Source: Bifidobacteriaceae bacterium
Lineage (GTDB): Bacteria; Actinomycetota; Actinomycetes; Actinomycetales; WQXJ01
Assembly: GCA_031276585.1 (NCBI GenBank)
Contig: JAISMT010000114.1
Span: 1 to 7,005, forward strand
Direction of reading: 5' to 3'
Length of the DNA stretch: 7,005 bases
Shown: one piece after another, positions 1-5,343 of the stretch
How the letters are laid out: each line of letters opens with the position of its first letter
Position numbering within the stretch: the stretch's first letter is position 1
Notes under the pieces: generated by a model
Databases searched by the model: none
Seen by the model: the letters and a program-made list of their open reading frames with translations, nothing else
What the model was told of the DNA's origin: nothing
Program-made: the position numbers and the translations under genes

Positions 1-87
1 CCAACAAGCTAAAATCCAACCAACCAAGTGGCCACATTTTCAACCACCAAAACCGGCCCACTTTTCAACCGTCGTTAACACACGGCA

Positions 88-127
88 CCCCTCCTCCTCC
101 TTTCCCCCCGCCTCCTCCTCCCCCCCC
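88..127. repeat. Pyrimidine tract, G-rich on the minus strand
   Basis: Forty bases are all C or T on the plus strand except G110, built from CTC and CCT steps and C-runs of 6 and 8. The minus strand therefore carries several runs of two to eight G, which could form a G-quadruplex, and the near mirror symmetry could allow triplex DNA. The minus-strand regulator operon would be transcribed into this tract, so its mRNA 3' end would be G-rich. The composition is direct observation; any structure or effect on transcription is inference. Confidence 0.6.
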
Positions 128-131
128 GGGC

Positions 132-170
132 CGGCGCCGCGTATAGGCGCAGGGCTCAGGGGCGGCGCTG
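132..170. other. GC-rich hairpin downstream of the regulator gene
   Basis: CGGCGCCGC (132-140) pairs with GCGGCGCTG (162-170) over nine positions with one G-T wobble, leaving a 21-base loop. Downstream on the minus strand there is no T-run, only the G-rich tract, so this is not a standard Rho-independent terminator. It could help end or stabilise the regulator mRNA. In such GC-rich DNA a stem of this size may also arise by chance. Confidence 0.3.
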
Positions 171-192
171 CGTGCACACACGGGAGTACGCG

Positions 193-228
193 CTCGCCCG
201 CTCGCCCGCGCTCGCCCGCGCTCGCCCG
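193..228. repeat. Four copies of CTCGCCCG
   Basis: CTCGCCCG occurs at 193-200, 201-208, 211-218 and 221-228; the later copies are spaced by CG, giving a 10-base period. It lies just beyond the stop codon of the minus-strand regulator gene. The array is short and could change length by slippage. Confidence 0.75.
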
Positions 229-240
229 CCGCCTTATTTC

Positions 241-642
241 TTAGATCGGCTTTGCGCCCCCTTCAACGGGAGTGTCGCCTTTAGCGGGGGTGCCGCCGGA
301 AAAGACGGGAACGGCATCGGGCAGCTTTTTGCGGTCCGATGCCGCCCCTTCCGCCGCCACAATCTGTTCTAAAAACCTAACGTGAGCGCTGAAAGCAGCG
401 TGGCCATTAGGCGTCATCGAAACCCAAGTGTGTAGGTGACCCTTTTTTGCAGTCTTAGTGAACTGGACGTACCCCACGGTCTCCAGCCTGGACAAATGCT
501 TGGACAGCACCGAGGCACTCACTCCCAACTCGTCTTGCAGAAACCCGAATTCCAAGGAGGCCACGGGTGCCAGCAGGGCTGTTATCCGCAGGCGTAGGGG
601 TGCATGAATTTCGGGATTGAACTGCGGTGGGGTGCGGCTCAT
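241..642 (-). CDS. Winged-helix transcriptional regulator (HTH_34 type)
   Basis: Predicted 133-residue DNA-binding regulator. Residues 9-92 fit the small winged-helix family HTH_34: FNPEIHAPLRLRITALL (8-24) is the first helix, LEFGFLQDELGVS leads into the HTH, ASVLSKHLSRLETVGYV (43-59) is the recognition helix, and TKTAKKGHLHTWVSMTPNG (62-80) is the wing. The tail after about residue 100 is rich in Gly, Pro, Ala and Lys and looks disordered. I chose the ATG at 640-642 because it overlaps the stop of the upstream membrane-protein gene as ATGA, the usual mark of translational coupling. A longer frame to 738 would overlap that gene by about 100 bases and adds no family-like sequence. No ribosome binding site is visible, which fits coupling. 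Regulators of this family often sit beside a membrane protein and may control their own operon; the ligand is unknown. Confidence 0.85.
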   Translation of the reverse strand: MSRTPPQFNPEIHAPLRLRITALLAPVASLEFGFLQDELGVSASVLSKHLSRLETVGYVQFTKTAKKGHLHTWVSMTPNGHAAFSAHVRFLEQIVAAEGAASDRKKLPDAVPVFSGGTPAKGDTPVEGGAKPI

Positions 643-1136
643 GATGCGATGGGTTGGTTGGGACGGGAAGCCAGGGTGCTCAGGGTGGCGGTAACCAGCC
701 AGGTAACAACGAATACCGTTAATCCTACGGCCCAGCACCAGGGTGAACCTTCATGGGTGGAGCCGAACCAGACCCCCAATATAATGGAGGCCCCTACCAG
801 CACTTGGGCTGACACCGTGATTATGGTGTTCCGGTTGAAGCCCCAGCGGAAGGAGGGGGAAATACCTTTCCAGCCCAATACTTGCAGCCGGATCAGTACC
901 AGAAGGGCTACCGCCACTGCCACGAAGGTAGCGTTTCTGATTCCCGATGGCGCCGCAAACGAGCCGACCATTACTCCAGTGCAACTAGCTAAGGCCGGGA
1001 AATGCCAGATGGGGGTGCGTAGTTTCTCGTTGACGGAGGCTTGGGTCGCGCCGATCTGCGCTAGGGCGGTGGCAGCTTCGGCGGGAGTGGGGGGAGGCGT
1101 GGGTGTTGGCGCGGCATCGGGGCCTTCAGTTTCCAT
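639..1136 (-). CDS. Four-helix membrane protein, partner of the regulator
   Basis: Predicted 165-residue inner-membrane protein of unknown function. The N-terminus is a Pro/Ala/Thr-rich stretch (7-22), then a helical segment (ALAQIGATQASVNEKLR, 24-40) leading into TPIWHFPALA. Hydrophobic segments lie near 44-63, 69-87, 103-124 and 133-156; the first is the weakest. The form 'helix, Arg-x-Pro-x-Trp, membrane segment' resembles membrane proteins beside winged-helix regulators in other Actinobacteria, from memory rather than a search. The ATG at 1134-1136 is preferred over an upstream in-frame TTG at 1172, because that TTG lies inside a promoter-like TTGACA. Its stop codon overlaps the regulator start. 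It may act as a sensor or as the regulator's target, but nothing in the sequence shows a substrate. Confidence 0.75.
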   Translation of the reverse strand: METEGPDAAPTPTPPPTPAEAATALAQIGATQASVNEKLRTPIWHFPALASCTGVMVGSFAAPSGIRNATFVAVAVALLVLIRLQVLGWKGISPSFRWGFNRNTIITVSAQVLVGASIILGVWFGSTHEGSPWCWAVGLTVFVVTWLVTATLSTLASRPNQPIAS

Positions 1137-1141
1137 GATGG

Positions 1142-1172
1142 AAAGTAAACCCCCGAGTTTCCATGGTGTCAA
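1142..1172 (-). promoter_or_regulatory. Promoter of the membrane-protein/regulator operon
   Basis: On the minus strand a perfect -35 box TTGACA (1172-1167) is followed after 17 bases by TTTACT (1149-1144), or after 19 bases by TACTTT (1147-1142), which fits the TAnnnT pattern common in Actinobacteria. The ATG at 1136 lies seven or five bases beyond these boxes, so transcription would begin at or beside the start codon. No ribosome binding site is visible. Together this suggests a leaderless mRNA. Confidence 0.5.
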
Positions 1173-1261
1173 GTGGGGGTAGTGCGACGGCCGGACCCCA
1201 GCTAAACCGAACCTCGACTAACCCTGGGCCTCAGCCAACCTGGAACCCAGCTAACCCTGGA

Positions 1262-1399
1262 CCCCTGGCGACTTCCGCCTCAGCTAACCTCCGCCCCACC
1301 TACCTAACCCAAGCCCTCAGCCAAACCGGGCCCCTGGCCATTTCCGCCTCAGCTAAGCTCCGCCCCACCTACCTAACCCAAGCCCCCAGCCAAACCGGA
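1262..1399. repeat. Two tandem 69-bp direct repeats
   Basis: Copy one is 1262-1330 and copy two is 1331-1399, identical at 64 of 69 positions. Each starts CCCCTGG, contains TTCCGCCTCAGCTAA and CTCCGCCCCACCTACCTAAC, and ends CAGCCAAACCGG. A degenerate third start (ACCCCGCCTACCCAAGCCCC) follows at 1399, and weaker related segments precede from about 1192. Close identity beside decayed flanking copies suggests recent duplication in an older repeat tract. Confidence 0.85.
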
Positions 1400-1429
1400 C
1401 CCCGCCTACCCAAGCCCCAATTGCCTTAC

Positions 1430-1457
1430 CGCATGGCTGCTACAGTCCAGCCATGCG
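1430..1457. promoter_or_regulatory. 10-bp inverted repeat before the PfkB kinase
   Basis: CGCATGGCTG (1430-1439) and CAGCCATGCG (1448-1457) are perfect reverse complements around the 8-base centre CTACAGTC. The centre includes TACAGT (1441-1446), a -10-like TAnnnT box; a TTGCCT at 1421 is a possible but badly spaced -35. The second arm ends 30 bases before the kinase GTG. There is no T-run, so a terminator is unlikely. A repressor dimer site covering the -10 box is the simplest reading; a hairpin in the 5' leader is the alternative. Confidence 0.5.
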
Positions 1458-1487
1458 CAGAATCCCGTACCTGAAGGCGTGTTTCCA

Positions 1488-2354
1488 GTGATTGACGTAC
1501 TGGTAGTGGGTGGGATTGGCGTGGACCACAACGTGCGGGTACCGGCCTTACCGCCCCCAAACGTGGACACCATTCTGGTGCCTCCTATTAGTTCTCATTT
1601 GGGCCACGCCGGTTATGGGGTGGCGGCCGGATACGCTGCTCAAGGCCTCCGAACCGTGATTTGTGACGTAATAGGGGAAGATCTGGAAGGCCGGATGGTG
1701 CGGGACTATTACGCGGCATCGGCGGTTGAGTTACGTGCTGTAACCCACGCTGCTGGCACCCGCCGGAGCGTCAACTTGGTGGCCCCTGACGGTACCCGGA
1801 CCTCGCTCTACGACCCTCGCCACCCCTATGACCTACTGCCAGATTCCGCCTTGTGGCGTGATGGGTTACGTCAAGCCCGTTTGGTTCACGCGGTGATTGT
1901 CAACTGGGCGCGCCACCCGCTGCGGGAAGCCGTGGCGCAAGGTGTTTTGACTGCCACCGACCTGCAGGATTGGGACGGGACCAACCTGCATCACCGCGAG
2001 TTTGCCGAGTTGGCCGATTTAGTGTTCATGTCCTCGGCCAACTTGGGTCAGCGGGCGCCGGAAGTGGCCGGTTCGGTTCTGGCTGAGGGGCGGGCCCGGA
2101 TGGTGGCTGTAACCCGCGGCGCGGCTGGCTCCACCGTCTACCCTCGCGCTGGCGAACCGTTTGAGGTGCCAGCCGTTCCCCTACCTGCGGGAACGGTGTT
2201 GGATTCTAATGGTGCGGGGGATGCTTTTGCGGCGGCTTTCACGGCTGAGGTACTGCGTGGCGAGACCTTAGAGAAGGCGGGGGAAGCCGGGGCTATAGCA
2301 GGGGCCGTAGCAATAGTGGCCGATGGCGATGTGGCGGCCTTGGCGGCAGGATAA
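1488..2354 (+). CDS. PfkB-family (ribokinase-like) carbohydrate kinase
   Basis: Predicted 288-residue cytosolic kinase that would transfer phosphate from ATP to a sugar or nucleoside hydroxyl. The N-terminal strand VIDVLVVGGIGVDHNVRV (1-18) carries the expected aspartate (Asp13). The C-terminal PfkB signature LDSNGAGDAFAAAF (238-251) has the anion-hole Gly-Ala-Gly and catalytic Asp245. Two usual motifs are altered: the GG-x-x-x-N substrate site reads GHAGYGVA (39-46) with Gly in place of Asn, and the NxxE motif reads SSAN (182-185). The substrate is therefore open; ribose, fructose or a nucleoside cannot be told apart. GTG 1488 is chosen because GAAGG lies 10 bases upstream (1473-1477); GTG 1479 would sit against that site. 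An inverted repeat upstream suggests regulation. Confidence 0.8.
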   Translation: MIDVLVVGGIGVDHNVRVPALPPPNVDTILVPPISSHLGHAGYGVAAGYAAQGLRTVICDVIGEDLEGRMVRDYYAASAVELRAVTHAAGTRRSVNLVAPDGTRTSLYDPRHPYDLLPDSALWRDGLRQARLVHAVIVNWARHPLREAVAQGVLTATDLQDWDGTNLHHREFAELADLVFMSSANLGQRAPEVAGSVLAEGRARMVAVTRGAAGSTVYPRAGEPFEVPAVPLPAGTVLDSNGAGDAFAAAFTAEVLRGETLEKAGEAGAIAGAVAIVADGDVAALAAG

Positions 2355-2357
2355 AGT

Positions 2358-2386
2358 TTGACACCTACAACTTGAAGCATCATGAT
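2358..2386 (+). promoter_or_regulatory. Promoter of the toxin-antitoxin pair
   Basis: A perfect TTGACA (2358-2363) is followed after exactly 17 bases by CATGAT (2381-2386), which matches four of six -10 positions. It begins four bases after the stop codon of the upstream kinase, so the toxin-antitoxin pair can be transcribed on its own. Initiation would fall near 2393, leaving a leader of about 30 bases. An alternative is the TAGGCT at 2411-2416, seven bases before the ATG, which would give a leaderless mRNA. Confidence 0.5.
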
Positions 2387-2388
2387 GC
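2377..2388. promoter_or_regulatory. Palindromic operator candidate, GCATCATGATGC
   Basis: This is a perfect 12-bp palindrome covering the predicted -10 box of the toxin-antitoxin promoter. Ribbon-helix-helix antitoxins bind short palindromes in their own promoters and repress them, so this is a natural autoregulatory site. A half-related direct repeat follows: TGATGCAAG at 2383-2391 and TGATGC-G-CAAG at 2397-2407, which could be a second contact site. Confidence 0.5.
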
Positions 2389-2422
2389 AAGACAGTTGAT
2401 GCGCAAGTGTTAGGCTTTAGAT

Positions 2423-2671
2423 ATGCGCACTACGCTCACATTGACAGAAGAAGCCGAAATGCTGATCAAAGAGGCAATAGCCGAGCGCGGCGAATCCTTC
2501 AAATCGGTAGTAAATGCGGCCATCGTGAAGGGTTTACGGGACCGAGCGCAACAGAAACCAGTCACGTTTCCGACCTACTCGTTGGGTGAGGCTACCGTGG
2601 ACCTCACCCACACCTCCCGGGTGCTAGCGGAGCTAGATGTGACGGAACGGGTGGGACTGGAAGGAAGCTGA
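2423..2671 (+). CDS. VapB-type ribbon-helix-helix antitoxin
   Basis: Predicted 82-residue antitoxin. MRTTLTLTEEAEMLIKEAI (1-19) starts with the short strand of a ribbon-helix-helix protein, followed by helix one, the turn at RGESF, and helix two (KSVVNAAIVKGLRD, 27-40). The strand pairs in a dimer and enters the DNA major groove. Residues from about 41 on are the usual flexible tail that wraps the toxin. It precedes the PIN-domain toxin by three bases, the normal antitoxin-first order. A weak TAGG (2411-2414) is the only ribosome-binding-like sequence. It probably represses its own promoter through the palindrome at 2377-2388. The family call is from sequence pattern; the exact VapB subgroup is not determined. 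Confidence 0.85.
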   Translation: MRTTLTLTEEAEMLIKEAIAERGESFKSVVNAAIVKGLRDRAQQKPVTFPTYSLGEATVDLTHTSRVLAELDVTERVGLEGS

Positions 2672-2674
2672 ACC

Positions 2675-3109
2675 GTGAAACTGATCGACACCAATGTTTT
2701 GGTGTGCGCCGTGAACCAAGATGCACTACAACACCAGGTAGCCAAGGGTTGGCTGGTCGCAGCCTTGAACGGCTCTGAACCTCTACTAGTACCTTGGATG
2801 AATCTGATTGGATTTGTGCGCATTGTGACCCACCCCAAATTGCTGCCCCGTCCCCTCACAGCAGATCGAGCTCTGGAGCTGGTGGACCTTTGGCTTGATG
2901 CGCCACCAGTGCGAGTTGTGACACCGGCCCCAGATCACGCCCGGCACCTACGGACTCTCCTAACCGCAGCTGGCCGGGCTGGTAGCTTGACTAACGGTGC
3001 CCACCTGGCGGCATTAGCTCTAGCGAACCGAGCCCAGATAGTCACCTTTGATACCGATTTTGCGTTGTTCAACCAAGTGGAGTGGGGTACTCCCTCAATG
3101 CCAGAGTAG
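2675..3109 (+). CDS. VapC-type PIN-domain toxin, altered active site
   Basis: Predicted 144-residue PIN-domain ribonuclease toxin; family members cleave tRNA or rRNA using Mg2+ held by acidic residues. The pattern fits the mycobacterial-type toxin family (TIGR00028-like): MKLIDTNVLV (Asp5, Asn7), PWMNLIGFVRIVTHP (40-54), AHLAALALA (109-117) and VTFDTDFALF (123-132; Asp126 and Asp128). The position normally Asp in the xxDAH motif is Gly here (TNGAH, Gly108, codon GGT at 2996-2998). A single A-to-G change from GAT would produce this, and it removes a metal-binding residue. Length is normal and the frame is intact. GTG 2675 is preceded by AAGGAAG (2661-2667), seven bases away, a strong ribosome binding site. 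The toxin may be weak or inactive; a sequencing error is possible. Confidence 0.85.
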   Translation: MKLIDTNVLVCAVNQDALQHQVAKGWLVAALNGSEPLLVPWMNLIGFVRIVTHPKLLPRPLTADRALELVDLWLDAPPVRVVTPAPDHARHLRTLLTAAGRAGSLTNGAHLAALALANRAQIVTFDTDFALFNQVEWGTPSMPE

Positions 3110-3155
3110 GTTGCAAAACTCGGCCAGGGGTGCCCCGGGAACGCGCCATGGTTCC

Positions 3156-3168
3156 TTACCGGTAAAAT
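3156..3168 (+). promoter_or_regulatory. Possible promoter and palindrome before ribokinase
   Basis: TAAAAT (3163-3168) matches five of six -10 positions; no good -35 lies 16-18 bases upstream. It overlaps a perfect 10-bp palindrome TTACCGGTAA (3156-3165), which could be a repressor half-site or operator core. Initiation near 3175 would leave about 30 bases before the ribokinase ATG. It suggests that the ribokinase is not simply part of the toxin-antitoxin transcript. Confidence 0.35.
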
Positions 3169-3204
3169 AGCCAGGCAGCCAAACCAATGAAGGAGAATCT
3201 GGCC

Positions 3205-4155
3205 ATGACTTCCACCGCATCCCCTGAGGGGTTCAGTGTTGTTGTAGTTGGATCGGCCAACGCCGATCTCGAAGTACGGGTCCCGCACTGGCCGCAAGCC
3301 GGTGAATCGGTGCTGGCTACTGCCGCCCAACGTTTCGCGGGTGGTAAGGGTGCTAACCAAGCCATTGCCGCCGCCCACGCCGGTCAAGCTAAAACCGCCC
3401 TGATTAGCGCACTAGGAGATGACACCGAAGCGGCATTGTTGCGTGAAGCCCTGGCCAACGCGCAGGTAGACACCAGCCTGATCCGCACCGTGGAAGCCGC
3501 CACCGGCATGGCCCTAGTGATGTTGGATCCAACCGGAGCCAACGTGATCACGGTGATACCGGGCGCAAACTCACTGGTAGAGGTAACTTCGGAATATCAG
3601 GCGGTACTTCAAAACGCTCAAGTGGTGCTCTCCCAGCTGGAAATACCGTTAGAAGCGGTGGCTAAGGCCGCGCAGGCAGCGGGAGGCCTTTTTGTGCTCA
3701 ATGCAGCGCCTTCCGTGGAGGTGCCTTCAGAGCTGTTTACTGACGTTGACGTGCTGATTGTGAACCAGCAGGAAGCCCGTGACATTGCTACCCATAGCTT
3801 TGGTCTTTACCCTTCAGACAACAAGAGTTTGATGCGGGCTCTGCAAAGGCTGGTGCCGTCCGTAGTTATGACCCGCGGCATGGAAGGTTGTTTGGTGGCG
3901 CAAGCGGGCCAAGAAATCGAATTGGTGCCCGCCTTACCTACGGTCCCCGTGGATCACACTGCGGGTGGCGATACCTTCTGCGGCGTGTTGGCGGCTCGGC
4001 TAGCCAAGGGCGCCACTCTGGTGGAAGCCACGCGAGCTGCTACTGCTGCTGCATCTATCACCATTAGCCGCCGAGGCGCCGGGTCTTCTATCCCCACTGC
4101 TTCCGAGGTAGCTCAGGCGCTCGCCACCGGAACAGTACCTGAGGCCCGCAGCTAA
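3205..4155 (+). CDS. Ribokinase
   Basis: Predicted 316-residue cytosolic ribokinase: ATP + D-ribose to D-ribose 5-phosphate, feeding the pentose phosphate pathway and nucleotide synthesis. Motifs in order: GSANADLEVRV (16-26), FAGGKGANQA (44-53) with substrate Asn51, SQLEIP (143-148), LNAAPS (165-170), VNQQE (186-190, the NxxE motif), VDHTAGGDTF (249-258) with catalytic Asp256, and RRGAGSSIP (289-297) in the monovalent-cation site region. The anion hole reads AGGD where GAGD or AAGD is usual. ATG 3205 is chosen because AAGGAG (3190-3195) lies nine bases upstream; an in-frame ATG at 3187 would place that site inside the gene. No ribose transporter or LacI-type repressor is in the window, so its sugar supply is not shown. 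Another pentose or a nucleoside is the main alternative substrate. Confidence 0.85.
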   Translation: MTSTASPEGFSVVVVGSANADLEVRVPHWPQAGESVLATAAQRFAGGKGANQAIAAAHAGQAKTALISALGDDTEAALLREALANAQVDTSLIRTVEAATGMALVMLDPTGANVITVIPGANSLVEVTSEYQAVLQNAQVVLSQLEIPLEAVAKAAQAAGGLFVLNAAPSVEVPSELFTDVDVLIVNQQEARDIATHSFGLYPSDNKSLMRALQRLVPSVVMTRGMEGCLVAQAGQEIELVPALPTVPVDHTAGGDTFCGVLAARLAKGATLVEATRAATAAASITISRRGAGSSIPTASEVAQALATGTVPEARS

Positions 4156-4193
4156 ATCCCTGGAGTGGGTTACCGGGGTGTCCGGGGTGGAGT

Positions 4194-5252
4194 TCAAATC
4201 CAGGTGGATGCCACTTCAAGGAGGCGTTCTGCGGCGGGCCGTTCCCCCACTGAGACACGGACACCGTGATTCGGGAAAGGCCGCACCAAAAGGCCCGCCC
4301 GCTGGCAAGCGTCTGAGAACGGTACGGCATCGGCCCCTAAATCAAGCCAAATAAAGTTTCCTTGTGCATCTGGAACTTCCCAACCTTGCGCGGCCAGGCC
4401 TTCCACCATGAAATTGCGGGTTTCCACCACCGTTTGGATTCGTTGAGCTAACTCGTCTTGCAGCTGCAATGAGAACAGCGCGCCTAGTTCAGCCATTACA
4501 GAAACGGAAAAAGGTGTGGTCACGGTTCTAACTGCTTCAATCAATCGGGGCCGCCCCAGTGCGTAGCCTACCCGTAGCCCGGCCAGGCCGTAGGCTTTGG
4601 AAAAGGTACGTAACACCATCAGGTTGGAGTAGCGGTGTAGAGCAGCTAAACCGTCCACTGCTAGTGGGTCAGTCACAAACTCCACGTATGCCTCATCCAG
4701 TATCACCAACACGTCGGAAGGGACTGCGGCCATGAACTGTTCAAACTCGGTTTGCCGTACGGCCGGTCCGGTGGGGTTATTGGGTGAGCAGACTAATACG
4801 GCGCGGGTCCGGGGGGTTACGGCCGCAGCCATAGCTTCCAAATCCAACCGTTGGTCTTCTGTCACTGGCACTGTGACAGCTTCCGCTCCAGCCACACCGG
4901 TCACAATGGGATAAGCCTCGAACGACCTCCAGCCGTATAACACCTGTTCGCCGGGTTCTACAACAGCAGCTAGAGCATGGGCTATTACGGCTATAGACCC
5001 CGCCCCCACCGTAACTTGGTTGGGTTCCAAACCATGGAAACGGGCGATGCCGTCCACCAGCCGTTCCGGCACCATTCGGGGGTACCGGTTCACGTCGACA
5101 GCAGCACTCTCTACGGCTGCTAACACTCCCGGTAGGGGCGGGAAAGGGGACTCGTTAGAGGAAAGCTTGTAAACCAACCGTCCGGTAGGGCGGGCGCCAG
5201 CTTTATAAGCGGGCAAGGCTTCCACGGTAGGGCGAATGGGCACCTTAGACAT
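4194..5252 (-). CDS. Aromatic amino acid aminotransferase (Pat/HisC2 type)
   Basis: Predicted 352-residue PLP-dependent fold type I aminotransferase, making phenylalanine or tyrosine from the keto acid and glutamate; some relatives act on histidinol phosphate. Key sites: LSSNESPFPPLP (30-41), VGAGS (82-86) for phosphate binding, CSPNNPTG (155-162), DEAYVEF (186-192), TFSKAYGLAGLRVGY (216-230) with Lys219 as the PLP Schiff-base lysine and Arg227, and Arg332 in HGVRVSV for the substrate carboxylate. YGWRSFEAYP (106-115) is typical of the actinobacterial aromatic group (mycobacterial HisC2/Pat) rather than of the his-operon HisC. Length is normal and all catalytic residues are present. The ATG at 5252 has no visible ribosome binding site, so it may be leaderless. 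It converges on the ribokinase across 38 bases without a clear terminator. Confidence 0.88.
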   Translation of the reverse strand: MSKVPIRPTVEALPAYKAGARPTGRLVYKLSSNESPFPPLPGVLAAVESAAVDVNRYPRMVPERLVDGIARFHGLEPNQVTVGAGSIAVIAHALAAVVEPGEQVLYGWRSFEAYPIVTGVAGAEAVTVPVTEDQRLDLEAMAAAVTPRTRAVLVCSPNNPTGPAVRQTEFEQFMAAVPSDVLVILDEAYVEFVTDPLAVDGLAALHRYSNLMVLRTFSKAYGLAGLRVGYALGRPRLIEAVRTVTTPFSVSVMAELGALFSLQLQDELAQRIQTVVETRNFMVEGLAAQGWEVPDAQGNFIWLDLGADAVPFSDACQRAGLLVRPFPNHGVRVSVGERPAAERLLEVASTWI

Positions 5253-5343
5253 GGTTCTATGGTTTCACAGCTGGAAAACAAAAACGTGACTCACACGCCA
5301 CAGCATTGGCCCCAGGGTGGTCTTGGGGTGGCACCATGGAAAC

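Larger units (their letters stand above)
1..240. other. Gene-free, low-complexity left end
   Basis: I find no credible gene here. The regulator gene on the minus strand ends at 241, so this is its downstream flank. The first 75 bases contain an imperfect direct repeat (CCACATTTTCAACC at 32-45, CCACTTTTCAACC at 58-70). Then come a pyrimidine tract, a GC hairpin and a short tandem repeat, listed separately. Short open frames on the plus strand arise from the repeat and have no ribosome binding site or recognisable domain. The sequence is simpler and more C-rich than the rest of the window, so it may be a hard-to-assemble contig edge. Confidence 0.6.
1173..1487. other. Divergent intergenic region with repeats
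   Basis: About 315 bases separate the minus-strand operon from the plus-strand sugar kinase. The sequence is C-rich on the plus strand and built from variants of CAGCTAACC / CAGCCAAACC, which recur roughly ten times, with two long 69-bp copies in the middle. An open plus-strand frame from 1163 to 1474 exists only because the repeat length is a multiple of three. It has no ribosome binding site, overlaps the opposite promoter and shows low-complexity translation, so I do not call it a gene. Confidence 0.6.

Noticed and set aside
604..1182. Long plus-strand frame opposite the membrane-protein/regulator operon
   Set aside because: The minus-strand frames carry recognisable winged-helix and membrane-segment patterns; the plus-strand translation has no domain and is a shadow.
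1262..1399. CRISPR array
   Set aside because: The units are contiguous 69-bp tandem copies with no unique spacers, and no cas gene is present.
1163..1474. Plus-strand open frame of about 103 codons with 23-residue repeats
   Set aside because: It follows the 69-bp DNA repeats, which are a multiple of three. There is no ribosome binding site, the translation is low-complexity, and its start overlaps the opposite-strand promoter.
4156..4204. Bidirectional terminator between ribokinase and aminotransferase
   Set aside because: CCTGGA (4159-4164) and TCCAGG (4199-4204) pair, but the loop is 34 bases, there is no T-run, and the second arm lies in coding sequence. The CCGGGGTG duplication inside is a short direct repeat.
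4181..4210. tRNA-like T-loop, GTTCAAATC at about 4192-4200
   Set aside because: The flanking bases do not pair as a T-stem, no anticodon or acceptor arm is found, and it lies at the coding end of the aminotransferase gene.
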